Source: Candidatus Solibacter sp.
GTDB taxonomy: Bacteria; Acidobacteriota; Terriglobia; Bryobacterales; Bryobacteraceae
Direction of reading: 5' to 3'
NCBI GenBank assembly: GCA_017883345.1
Contig: JADGNT010000371.1
Coordinates: 1 to 5,749, forward strand
DNA length: 5,749 bases
The notes below the pieces were generated by a model, which was not told the DNA's origin, did no database searches, and saw only the letters and a program-made list of their open reading frames with translations. Below, piece after piece: positions 1-5,736 of this stretch. Each line of letters starts with the position of its first letter. Position 1 is the first letter of the stretch. A program made the position numbers and the translations under genes.

Positions 1-2075
1 AGTTCCAGCCAGAGGCGGTGCACCAGGTCGATGTCTTCGGGCCAGAGGCGCGGAGGATGTGGCCCCAGGTTGAAGAACACCACGTCCTTCTGATTTTCGA
101 GCACGAGTTCAAGGGATAGGGATGGACGCGGCTCGGGGAGCTTCTCCCAATACGCGCCGACCTGGGCGCCCTGTTCGGTAGGCGTCAGTTTGGGCGAGAG
201 GCCCATCACGATACGCGAGGATTGCAGGCGGGCGGCGGTCTGGACGATGGCGTCGTAGGGATTGGTGCCGAGGACCACCATCAGCTCGACGTGTTTGCCG
301 GCCTTTTCCGCCAGGTTGACGACTTTGGAGAAGACCTGGGTCTCGGCATCGGCGAACATCTGTTCCGGTTCCAGGCCACCCTCGCCCGCGCCAGCCTTGA
401 GCGTGCGCACGGAAATTACCACGATGTCCATCTTGCGGGTGTCGGTCTTACGCAGGATGCGCTCCAGGTGCTGCATGCGGTTGGGATTGCGCACGGCAAC
501 CAGCAGGTTGCCGGGACGCACGTGGACGGCCTCTTTGGTGACTTCCGAATGGGGATCCAGGCGGAACTTCTCGGTCTCCGGCCCGTGCGCGAGCTTGCGT
601 TTGCGATTGTAGATGTCGCTGAGCTCGAAGACGATGAAGAAGGCGATGGTGAAGAGGGTCCCGGCAATGGTCGCCGTCTTTTTGGTGAGCACATTGATCA
701 CGGCGAGGGAGAAGAGCGTGACGGTGATCATCATCAGGCCGAGCGGGATTTCGGTTTTGCCGATGTGGAAATTGAGCGGCACTTTCCAATCGCGCGGGCC
801 CGGCTGCTTGTAGCGCAGCATGAGCACGCTGAGCGACTTCATGGCGAAACTCCAGACCACGCCGAAGGCGTAGGCCTCGCCGAGCATCACCACGTCGCCC
901 CGGCTGATCGCAATGGTGAGCAGTTGCAGCCCGACGATGGTATTGATCAGCCGCGAGGTGGTGCCGAAGGTTTTGTGCGGGTGGCGGAACCACTCGGGGA
1001 GCACGCCATCCTCGGCCACCCGGTTGAGCACGCCGTTGGAGCCGATGATGGCGGTGTTGACCGCGCCGGAGAGGATCAGGGTTCCGACCAGTACGACGAA
1101 TCCGTGGAACAGCAGGCGGAGCGGGACCGGGCCGATCAGGTACATGGAAAGGCCGCCGATCAGGTTGTCGAGGTACTGGGGCCGCGCGGAATCGGGGATG
1201 AGCATCACGGCGAAGAAAGAAACCAGCGAGGTAAAGATCATACTGTAGGCGAAGATCACAAAGCCGGCGCGCTCCAGGTTCAACAGCTTGGGGTGGGCGA
1301 TTTCGCGGTTGACCTGCGCCAGGGTCTCCTCGCCGCTCATGGCGAGGAGGGCGTGGCCCAAGCCGATCATGATGGCGATGGCGGTGATGGAGGGACCGAT
1401 GGTGCCCTTGAGCCAGCCGACGGACTCGTCGGTGAAGCGAATGTTTTGCAGGGTGGGAAACGGCACCGGCTGGTAGCCGTTCTTGAGAATCGTGACCACG
1501 CACCATACGAGCAGGATCACCACCATGACGGTGGTGATCTGCATGATGCGCAGCGCCTTCTCGCTGGATTCGTGCATGCCGATGATGTTCTTGCGCCAGA
1601 AGTAGACGGTGACTATGGCGGCGAACACTGCCGCGAAATAAGGAGGGTAAACCTTCAGCGAGGCGAAGTGCCCGTATACACCGATCTCGTTGACGAGGCC
1701 GCCGAGGTAGAGGCCCGCGCTGACGGCGCTGATGGGGCCGGTGAGCACGTAATCGAACATCAGGGCGGAAACGGAGAACTTGGCAAGCATGGCGCCCATG
1801 GCCTCGTGGACCACCTTGTAGACGCCGCCGCGCACGAACATGGAGCAGCTCTCGATGTAGACGGCGCGCACCGCATAGGAAAACAGCATGATCCCGAGGA
1901 TGAACCAGGGGGCGGACTTGCCGACGGCGGTTTCGGCGATGCCGCCGGCGTAGTAGGCGCTGGAGGCAAGATCGCTCAGCACGATGGCGGCGGCCCGCCA
2001 GAAAGAAATGAAGGACAGCATCACCGTGGTCGCGACGACGACCTTCACGGTGGCTGCCCGTTGCTCGGGTTGCAC
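1..2075 (-). CDS. APC-superfamily amino-acid permease with C-terminal UspA-like domain (partial, 3' end outside window)
   Basis: The reading frame is open from 2075 to the left edge: 691 complete codons and no stop. Residues about 1-490 form a polytopic membrane domain with many hydrophobic segments. The first transmembrane helix carries SDLASSAYYAG (residues 34-44). A loop with RGGVYKVVHEAMG (82-94) follows, and a conserved SGEETLAQVNREI (247-259) sits in the middle. These match the AA_permease_2 type of APC transporters, which move amino acids or related solutes across the inner membrane by proton or solute coupling. Residues about 520-670 are soluble and UspA-like, with NLLVAVRNPNRMQHLERIL (523-541), DIVVISVR (550-557) and HVELMVVLG...RIVMGLS (595-627). 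The usual GxxG(9)GS nucleotide-binding signature of UspA is not evident, so a regulatory role is inference. Start choice: GTG at 2075 has AGGAG 8 nt upstream, whereas the in-frame ATG at 2099 has no clear ribosome binding site. Codons end mostly in C. The substrate cannot be named. Confidence 0.9.
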   Translation of the reverse strand, partial: MQPEQRAATVKVVVATTVMLSFISFWRAAAIVLSDLASSAYYAGGIAETAVGKSAPWFILGIMLFSYAVRAVYIESCSMFVRGGVYKVVHEAMGAMLAKFSVSALMFDYVLTGPISAVSAGLYLGGLVNEIGVYGHFASLKVYPPYFAAVFAAIVTVYFWRKNIIGMHESSEKALRIMQITTVMVVILLVWCVVTILKNGYQPVPFPTLQNIRFTDESVGWLKGTIGPSITAIAIMIGLGHALLAMSGEETLAQVNREIAHPKLLNLERAGFVIFAYSMIFTSLVSFFAVMLIPDSARPQYLDNLIGGLSMYLIGPVPLRLLFHGFVVLVGTLILSGAVNTAIIGSNGVLNRVAEDGVLPEWFRHPHKTFGTTSRLINTIVGLQLLTIAISRGDVVMLGEAYAFGVVWSFAMKSLSVLMLRYKQPGPRDWKVPLNFHIGKTEIPLGLMMITVTLFSLAVINVLTKKTATIAGTLFTIAFFIVFELSDIYNRKRKLAHGPETEKFRLDPHSEVTKEAVHVRPGNLLVAVRNPNRMQHLERILRKTDTRKMDIVVISVRTLKAGAGEGGLEPEQMFADAETQVFSKVVNLAEKAGKHVELMVVLGTNPYDAIVQTAARLQSSRIVMGLSPKLTPTEQGAQVGAYWEKLPEPRPSLSLELVLENQKDVVFFNLGPHPPRLWPEDIDLVHRLWLE

Positions 2076-2083
2076 GGAAATTT

Positions 2084-2088
2084 CTCCT
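2084..2088 (-). promoter_or_regulatory. Ribosome binding site deciding the permease start
   Basis: On the minus strand AGGAG lies 8 nt before a GTG codon at 2075. It also lies inside the codons that would follow the ATG at 2099, so it favours the downstream GTG and removes eight residues from the longer model. Confidence 0.6.
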
Positions 2089-2099
2089 CGATCGCCCAT

Positions 2100-2241
2100 G
2101 CGGCGGCGACTCTCAAATTGGCGTACGAGGTTAGCTGACGGGCTAGAGCTTGAAAGTACTCCGTCCTTGCGGACTGCGCCCCGTGTTAGTGGGTCCCCCG
2201 TCTCCAGGTGGAGTTCGGCAAGTTCATATTAGCATAGGAAG
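2100..2241. promoter_or_regulatory. Divergent intergenic region between permease and cca
   Basis: This stretch must hold the promoters of both the leftward permease gene and the rightward cca operon. What can be seen: an AT-rich patch at 2222-2239 (CATATTAGCATAGG) that could supply a -10 element on either strand; a short inverted repeat CTCCA-GG-TGGAG at 2202-2213; and a small hairpin GTCC-TTGC-GGAC at 2163-2174. I could not match a convincing -35 box at the right spacing on either strand, so no promoter is assigned to a base position. Confidence 0.35.
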
Positions 2242-3555
2242 GTGGACTCGGAAGCGCTGGCACGACAGGTGATCGCCAAGCTGCGCGGCATGGGACACCA
2301 GGCGTTCCTGGTGGGCGGGTGTGTGCGCGACCTGCTGCTGGGGGTGAAGCCGAGGGATTTCGACATCGCGACGGACGCGCGGCCGGACCGCATCATGGAT
2401 CTGTTCCCGCGCTCGGGGCGGGTGGGGGCGCATTTCGGAGTGGTGCTGGTGCGCGACGTGTTCGACCAGGTGGAGGTGGCCACTTTCCGCAGCGATCACG
2501 ATTACCTGGACGGGCGGCATCCGGAGCAGGTCCGCTTCGAGAGCGATCCGCGCGAGGACGTGCTGCGGCGCGATTTCACCATCAACGGGCTGATGATGGA
2601 CCCGGACACGGGGACGGTGCTGGATTTCGTGGATGGGCGCGGCGATCTGGCGCGCGGCGTGATCCGGGCGATCGGCGACCCGTACGCGCGATTCCGCGAG
2701 GATCATCTGCGGTTGCTGCGCGGCGTGCGGTTTGCGGCGCGCTTCGGGTTCGAAATCGAGGCGGCGACGTTCGATGCCATGCGGCGCGATCACGCCTTGA
2801 TTCTCCATGTGGCGATGGAGCGCGTGCGCGAAGAGCTGGTGCGCATTCTGACCGAGGGCGGGGCGCGGCGCGGCTTCGAGTTGCTGGACGCGAGCGGCAT
2901 GCTGGCGGACCTGCTGCCGGAGGTGGCGGCGATGAAGGGGGTGGCGCAGCCGCCGGAGTACCATCCCGAGGGGGACGTCTGGCGGCACACGCTGCTCCTG
3001 CTGGAGCAGTTGCACCAGCCGACGCCGACCCTGGCGCTGGGGGCGCTGCTGCACGATGTGGGCAAGCCGCCGACGTTTCGGGTGGCGGAGCGGATCCGCT
3101 TCGACGGCCACGTGGAGGAAGGCGTCCGGCTGGCGCGCGGCATCCTGACGCGATTGCGCTGCTCGCGCGAGGAGATCGAACAGGTGGAGGCGCTGATCGA
3201 CAATCACATGAGGTTTAAGGACGTAAACCGCATGAAAGAAAGCACATTGAAACGCTTTCTGCGCCTGCCACAATTCGCGGAGCACCTGGAACTGCACCGT
3301 TTGGACGCGATGAGCAGCAATCAGCGGCTGGACAACTACGCCATGGCCAAGGGGAAGTTCGAAGAATACAGCGTCGAACACTTGCGGCCCGAACCCCTGG
3401 TGACGGGGGCGGACCTGATTGGGATGGGGTACCAGCCCGGGCCGCGATTCTCGGAGATGCTGGCGGTGCTGGAAGACGCGCAACTGGAAGGCCGCATCCT
3501 GAGCCAGGAGGAGGCGATGGAATTGGTGAGGGAGATGTTTCCGCGGGAGGGATAG
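2242..3555 (+). CDS. cca: CCA tRNA nucleotidyltransferase, class II, with HD domain
   Basis: A 437-residue polymerase that adds or repairs the 3' CCA end of tRNAs from CTP and ATP in the cytoplasm. Visible motifs: FLVGGCVRDLLLG (22-34); the metal-binding DxD pair D39/D41 in RDFDIAT; the SDHDYLDGRHP stretch (84-94); RRDFTING (109-116); and the nucleotide-template motif EDxxR as EDHLR (153-157) within RFREDHLRLLRGVRFAARF. The C-terminal half is an HD domain, with H249, H271-D272 in HDVGKP and ALIDNHM (317-323). HD domains in this family usually have phosphohydrolase activity. The start is GTG. An in-frame TAG at 2230-2232 rules out any longer start, and the next Met (residue 17) would cut into the N-terminal helix. 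AGGA is only 2 nt from the GTG, so the leader is unusual. Codons end mostly in G. Some bacteria split CC- and A-addition between two paralogues, and sequence reading alone cannot exclude that here. It is the first gene of a likely operon with the VWFA gene. Confidence 0.95.
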   Translation: MDSEALARQVIAKLRGMGHQAFLVGGCVRDLLLGVKPRDFDIATDARPDRIMDLFPRSGRVGAHFGVVLVRDVFDQVEVATFRSDHDYLDGRHPEQVRFESDPREDVLRRDFTINGLMMDPDTGTVLDFVDGRGDLARGVIRAIGDPYARFREDHLRLLRGVRFAARFGFEIEAATFDAMRRDHALILHVAMERVREELVRILTEGGARRGFELLDASGMLADLLPEVAAMKGVAQPPEYHPEGDVWRHTLLLLEQLHQPTPTLALGALLHDVGKPPTFRVAERIRFDGHVEEGVRLARGILTRLRCSREEIEQVEALIDNHMRFKDVNRMKESTLKRFLRLPQFAEHLELHRLDAMSSNQRLDNYAMAKGKFEEYSVEHLRPEPLVTGADLIGMGYQPGPRFSEMLAVLEDAQLEGRILSQEEAMELVREMFPREG

Positions 3556-3587
3556 TTTATGGCCCACAAGCTGCTAAGCTTCTGGCA

Positions 3588-4601
3588 ATGCGTGTTGCCG
3601 CCGCTCTCCTCGTGCTTGGTTGCGCCGGCTGGGCGCAGTTCAAAAGCACGGTTTCTCTGGTAGTCGCACCCACCACGGTCACCGATTCCAAAGGGCGATA
3701 CGTGGACGGGCTGACGCCTGAAGAGCTGACCCTCTACGACAACAATGTGCCGCAGGCGATACAGATGGATTGGATGATGTATCCGATCTCTCTGGTGGTG
3801 GTGGTGCAGACGAGCTCGAATTCCGGAGCCGTGATCGATAAGCTGGGCGGCAGCGGCATTCTGTTCACGCAGTTGCTGGCAGCGGATGCCGGAGAGACGG
3901 CGGTGATCTCGTTCAGCGACCGGGTGACGGTCCACCAGGAGTTCACGGCAAACGCGGAGACCGTAATCCACGCACTAGGCATGCTGCGCAAGGAAGGCGG
4001 CAGGGCGCGGATGCTGGATGCGATGCGGCAAGCGCTGGCGATGTTGGGAGAGCGTCCGGCGGGGCGCCGGCGAATCATTCTCATGATTGCGGAGAGGCGC
4101 GACCGATCGAGCGCGGCGCAACTGCCGGAAGTGATGGAGCGGGTGCAGCGGCTCAATGCCACGGTTTATTGGCTGACCTATTCGCCATTCCTGGAGCCGT
4201 TCACCGTGAAGCCAAAGACCGCCGAGGATCTGAAACCCGAGGCGGAACGGATCAAGATCAGACAATGCGCTCTCTGCCCGGCTCCCGACAACACCCCTGT
4301 GCCGCCCGACTTGGGACCAGGGGGTTTGATTTATGGGATGGCCGAGTTGTTTCGCTTGCACCAGCCGGATCTTTCCCGCCTGTTCACCAACACCACTGGC
4401 GGCCGCACCCTGAGTTTCCTGAAGAAGAACGCCCTGGAGCAGGCCATTCAACTGGTGGGCGAAGAGGTGCATCGGCAGTACGTCCTCAGCTTCGAAGCGA
4501 AGGGCGGAGAGCCCGGGAAGTTTCATGCGATTCGGGTGGCAGTGAAGAACCGCCCGGACCTTCAGGTAAAGACGCGCGAGGGATACTGGGCGCTGCAATA
4601 G
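3588..4601 (+). CDS. Secreted VWFA-related Acidobacterial domain protein (TIGR03436-like)
   Basis: A 337-residue predicted exported protein. Residues 1-16 are a short signal peptide (MRVAAALLVLGCAGWA), probably cut before Q17. VLGC at 9-12 resembles a weak lipobox, so a lipoprotein is possible. Residues 18-58 are the family's head (VVAPTTVTDSKGRYVDGLTPEEL...), followed by a VWA-like fold at about 65-200. In the MIDAS position, where DxSxS is expected, the sequence reads QTSSNS (74-79), so the first metal-binding Asp is replaced by Gln. The later strand reads RRRIILMIAERRD (160-172). A CALC pair (C227, C230) lies in a loop. The C-terminus has the family ending, with TGGRTLSF (270-277), RQYVLSFEAKGGEPGKFHAIRV (296-317) and TREGYWALQ. 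The function of this family is unknown; roles in surface adhesion or protein complexes are inference. The gene starts 32 nt after the cca stop with no clear ribosome binding site, suggesting co-transcription and perhaps translational coupling. Confidence 0.85.
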   Translation: MRVAAALLVLGCAGWAQFKSTVSLVVAPTTVTDSKGRYVDGLTPEELTLYDNNVPQAIQMDWMMYPISLVVVVQTSSNSGAVIDKLGGSGILFTQLLAADAGETAVISFSDRVTVHQEFTANAETVIHALGMLRKEGGRARMLDAMRQALAMLGERPAGRRRIILMIAERRDRSSAAQLPEVMERVQRLNATVYWLTYSPFLEPFTVKPKTAEDLKPEAERIKIRQCALCPAPDNTPVPPDLGPGGLIYGMAELFRLHQPDLSRLFTNTTGGRTLSFLKKNALEQAIQLVGEEVHRQYVLSFEAKGGEPGKFHAIRVAVKNRPDLQVKTREGYWALQ

Positions 4602-4604
4602 TGG

Positions 4605-4636
4605 GGCAGACGGGGTACCCTCTGGGTCCGCCTGCC
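4605..4636 (+). terminator. Bulged hairpin after the VWFA stop, possible terminator
   Basis: Starting three bases after the TAG at 4599-4601, GGCAGACGG (4605-4613) pairs with CCGCCTGCC (4628-4636) with one A-C mismatch. An inner stem ACCC/GGGT (4617-4620 with 4624-4627) closes a TCT loop, and GGT (4614-4616) is bulged. It lies between convergent genes, where a terminator is expected. No T-run follows on either strand, so it is not a canonical intrinsic terminator. Confidence 0.35.
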
Positions 4637-4673
4637 AACTCTTGATCGGGGCCACGGGTGTGTCCGCGGAGTG

Positions 4674-4971
4674 CTACGCCCGCAAGTGGCCTCCGTCAAT
4701 CATACGGCGGAGGTAGTCCTCGTAGCTCATCTCGCATTCCACGAATTTCAACAACTCCGCCCTGGAAAGATGAAGCTCTCTGGCCATGAGTCGCAGCAGC
4801 CGATCATCCAGTTTCCTTTGCCCTGTAGGGGACTGACAAGCCTGACATGAATTTCCGGCGCTCTTTGCCGGAATTTCGCTGTCAGGCCTGTCTGTCCCCT
4901 CGCTCCTCGACCTTTTCAAAGCCCTTCCTCAACAGAACGTTGATTAGTAGCGATGCCAGGATCTCGGTCAT
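4674..4971 (-). pseudogene. HicA-like toxin gene, interrupted by a palindromic element
   Basis: The ATG at 4971-4969 overlaps the stop of the upstream gene as ATGA. It opens a 29-codon frame, MTEILASLLINVLLRKGF plus EKVEERGDRQA, that stops at 4884-4882 inside the 72-bp palindrome. After the palindrome, in another frame, a tail continues to a TAG at 4676-4674: LDDRLLRLMARELHLSRAEL, then LKFVECEMSYEDYLRRMIDGGHLRA. From memory of the family, small HicA-like (dsRBD-fold mRNA interferase) relatives have an N-terminal LLRKGF..VE..GDH segment carrying the catalytic His. A middle of basic, beta-rich sequence follows, then a C-terminal L..KMARQL.L....LDLV.C..S...Y block. Both ends are present here; the catalytic His and roughly 25-30 middle residues are missing. 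The best reading is a dead toxin. The alternative is an expressed 81-residue protein starting at TTG 4919, with AGGA 6 nt upstream; its first 35 or so residues would be encoded largely by the repeat. Confidence 0.6.
4828..4899. repeat. 72-bp imperfect palindrome, REP/MITE-like
   Basis: The left arm (4828-4859) begins GGGGACTGACAAGCCTGACA and ends TTCCGGC. The right arm (4867-4899) begins GCCGGAATTTCGCTG and ends GTCTGTCCCC. The arms are reverse complements apart from about four substitutions and one single-base gap, and a 7-nt loop (GCTCTTT) separates them. The RNA or single-stranded DNA would fold into a long hairpin. The GGGGACAG...CTGTCCCC ends resemble palindromic elements linked to REP-associated (RAYT, IS200-like) transposases. 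No transposase is in the window, and no target-site duplication is obvious at the flanks. Confidence 0.8.
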
Positions 4972-5330
4972 GCAGCGGGCGTGACGGACCTCACGAGGCC
5001 CCGCATCTTTCGCTTCAATCGCCGGGCGTCCTGCGTGAGTTTAGGGTCGTCCGCCGACGCAATCCATTCCCACATGCCCCAGAATTGATCGGCAAAGGAC
5101 TCCAGTGCCGCTTCCTGATCCCGCCCACGGCCTTGCAGCCCCAGGGGTTCATACTCCACCAGGCAGTACGGGCCCTCATCGCGCACCTCGAGGTCGATTG
5201 GCGCGCGCAGACCAAAAACCGTGTTGCCGTGAATGATGCGTACCACTCCCTCAGTGGCGTTTGCCGCGAGGGTCGCGAAGTTCTCCGCCCGCCTGCTCAT
5301 CATCGTCATTCTATCGCACGGTCCATTCAC
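4968..5330 (-). CDS. Small HicB-like antitoxin-type protein, hypothetical
   Basis: The listed frame starts at GTG 5330 and encodes 120 residues. ATG codons at residues 8, 10 and 11 (first at 5309) are equally plausible starts, and none has a strong ribosome binding site. The core is GVVRIIHGNTVFGLRAPIDL (28-47), then EVRDEGPYCLVEYEPLGLQGRGRDQEAALESFADQFWGMWEWI (48-90). A charged tail follows with LTQDARRLKRKMRGLV (98-113). The pattern of a beta-strand, YCLVEYEPLGLQGRG, then an amphipathic helix beginning EAALESF resembles the short HicB-like fold: a substrate-mimic sheet followed by a helix. I assign this by pattern only. The stop overlaps the next ATG as ATGA, and that next frame looks like a HicA-type toxin. 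The arrangement therefore fits a translationally coupled antitoxin-toxin pair, with this protein as the antitoxin. If its toxin is dead, the gene may now be under relaxed selection. Confidence 0.65.
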   Translation of the reverse strand: MNGPCDRMTMMSRRAENFATLAANATEGVVRIIHGNTVFGLRAPIDLEVRDEGPYCLVEYEPLGLQGRGRDQEAALESFADQFWGMWEWIASADDPKLTQDARRLKRKMRGLVRSVTPAA

Positions 5331-5354
5331 ATGCCATTCCGCTGTCTGTTGGGA

Positions 5355-5369
5355 CGGGCCTTCGGCCCG
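5355..5369. repeat. GC-rich hairpin CGGGCC-TTC-GGCCCG
   Basis: A perfect 6-bp inverted repeat with a three-base loop lies in the 118-nt spacer between the two minus-strand antitoxin-like genes. No T-run follows it on the minus strand, so calling it a terminator for the upstream gene is not justified. It could be part of an older palindromic repeat. Confidence 0.5.
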
Positions 5370-5390
5370 CGAAACTTCATAGGGCGGGGC

Positions 5391-5412
5391 ATGCTTTAGC
5401 TATGCTTTAGCT
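5391..5412. repeat. 11-bp perfect tandem duplication
   Basis: ATGCTTTAGCT occurs twice, directly adjacent, at 5391-5401 and 5402-5412. It lies in the same spacer as the hairpin at 5355 and 28 nt from the 26-bp repeat copy. It may be a slippage product or a target duplication left by an element that has gone; the sequence does not decide. Confidence 0.6.
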
Positions 5413-5440
5413 TGCCAGCCAGCCGGGGCCGGCCATGCCG

Positions 5441-5466
5441 TTTCGCTGTCAGGCCTGTCTGTCCCC
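5441..5466. repeat. 26-bp exact copy of one arm of the 72-bp palindrome
   Basis: This segment is identical over 26 bases to 4874-4899 and in the same orientation; it begins TTTCGCTGTCAGG and ends CTGTCTGTCCCC. The pairing left arm is absent, and the sequence next to it (5422-5440) instead holds its own small GC palindrome, GCCGG-GG-CCGGC. It is therefore a half or decayed element. On the minus strand it encodes the last residues GDRQA and the TGA of the ribbon-helix-helix gene. Confidence 0.85.
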
Positions 5467-5721
5467 GGTTTGCCGGAGAGTTTTCCACTCCGCCTGCGCA
5501 AACTCCCCGAGAATCTGGTGTACATCCCTCTGGTAGTCGGCATCGTCCGCCATATGTCGGAATTCCGCGTCCAGTGCCGACCGTCGCAGCTCGGCCAGTT
5601 GCCGGCGAAGTGCGCTTTCGACCAACTCATCCCTGCTCCCTGCGCGGCCTTCCTGGACCACCTTGTCAACTGCTGCCAAGAGGTCGGATGGCAATGCCAC
5701 CGTCGTGGGTTCAGTGTTCAT
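5449..5721 (-). CDS. CopG-type ribbon-helix-helix antitoxin-like protein
   Basis: A 90-residue protein. The N-terminus TTVALPSDLLAAVDKVVQEG (6-25) followed by SRDELVESALRRQLAEL (29-45) is a typical ribbon-helix-helix: a beta-strand that enters the DNA major groove as a dimer, then two helices. The middle ALDAEFRHMADDADYQRDVH (49-68) and EFAQAEWKTL (73-82) match the linker and toxin-binding tail seen in CopG-family antitoxins, which usually precede a MazF/PemK- or RelE-type toxin. Such proteins normally repress their own operon and neutralise the toxin. The start ATG at 5721 has GAGGGA 9 nt upstream. The final five residues, GDRQA, and the stop come from the 26-bp repeat, so the native C-terminus has probably been replaced. 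No toxin gene follows: the next 118 nt on this strand are repeats and spacer. It is likely an orphan antitoxin or transcription factor. Confidence 0.8.
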   Translation of the reverse strand: MNTEPTTVALPSDLLAAVDKVVQEGRAGSRDELVESALRRQLAELRRSALDAEFRHMADDADYQRDVHQILGEFAQAEWKTLRQTGDRQA

Positions 5722-5730
5722 AGAGACGAT

Positions 5731-5736
5731 TCCCTC
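5731..5736 (-). promoter_or_regulatory. Ribosome binding site of the ribbon-helix-helix gene
   Basis: GAGGGA on the minus strand, 9 nt before the ATG at 5721, is a good Shine-Dalgarno match and supports that start. The promoter would lie at or beyond the right edge of the window. Confidence 0.6.

Noticed and set aside
448..1506. A 352-codon minus-strand open frame
   Set aside because: It is an alternate frame of the permease, rich in Arg/Pro/His, with no family features.
222..2138. A 638-codon open frame on the plus strand opposite the permease
   Set aside because: It is the antisense shadow of a GC-rich gene with C-ending codons. The protein is Asp/Glu/Gly/His-rich without recognisable motifs, while the minus strand gives clear permease and UspA-like sequence.
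3212..3229. Inverted repeat GGTTTA-AGGACG-TAAACC inside cca
   Set aside because: It encodes the conserved RFKDVNRM segment of the HD domain and is probably a coincidence of codon choice.
2224..3567. A 447-codon open frame antisense to cca
   Set aside because: The plus strand encodes every expected CCA-enzyme motif. The antisense product is His/Gln/Arg-rich low-complexity sequence.
4674..4919. An intact 81-residue gene starting at TTG 4919
   Set aside because: A ribosome-binding-like AGGA is present, but it falls inside the LLRKG codons of the overlapping fragment, and nearly the first half of the product would be repeat-derived. Kept only as an alternative to the pseudogene call.
5336..5349. 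ATTCCGCTGTCTGT resembles the repeat arm with an internal deletion
   Set aside because: Too short and too diverged to claim as a third copy without counting background matches.
4953..5399. A 148-codon plus-strand frame across the antitoxin-like gene
   Set aside because: It is antisense to the HicB-like frame, which has a plausible fold pattern and an ATGA junction. The plus-strand product shows no motif and runs through the spacer repeats.
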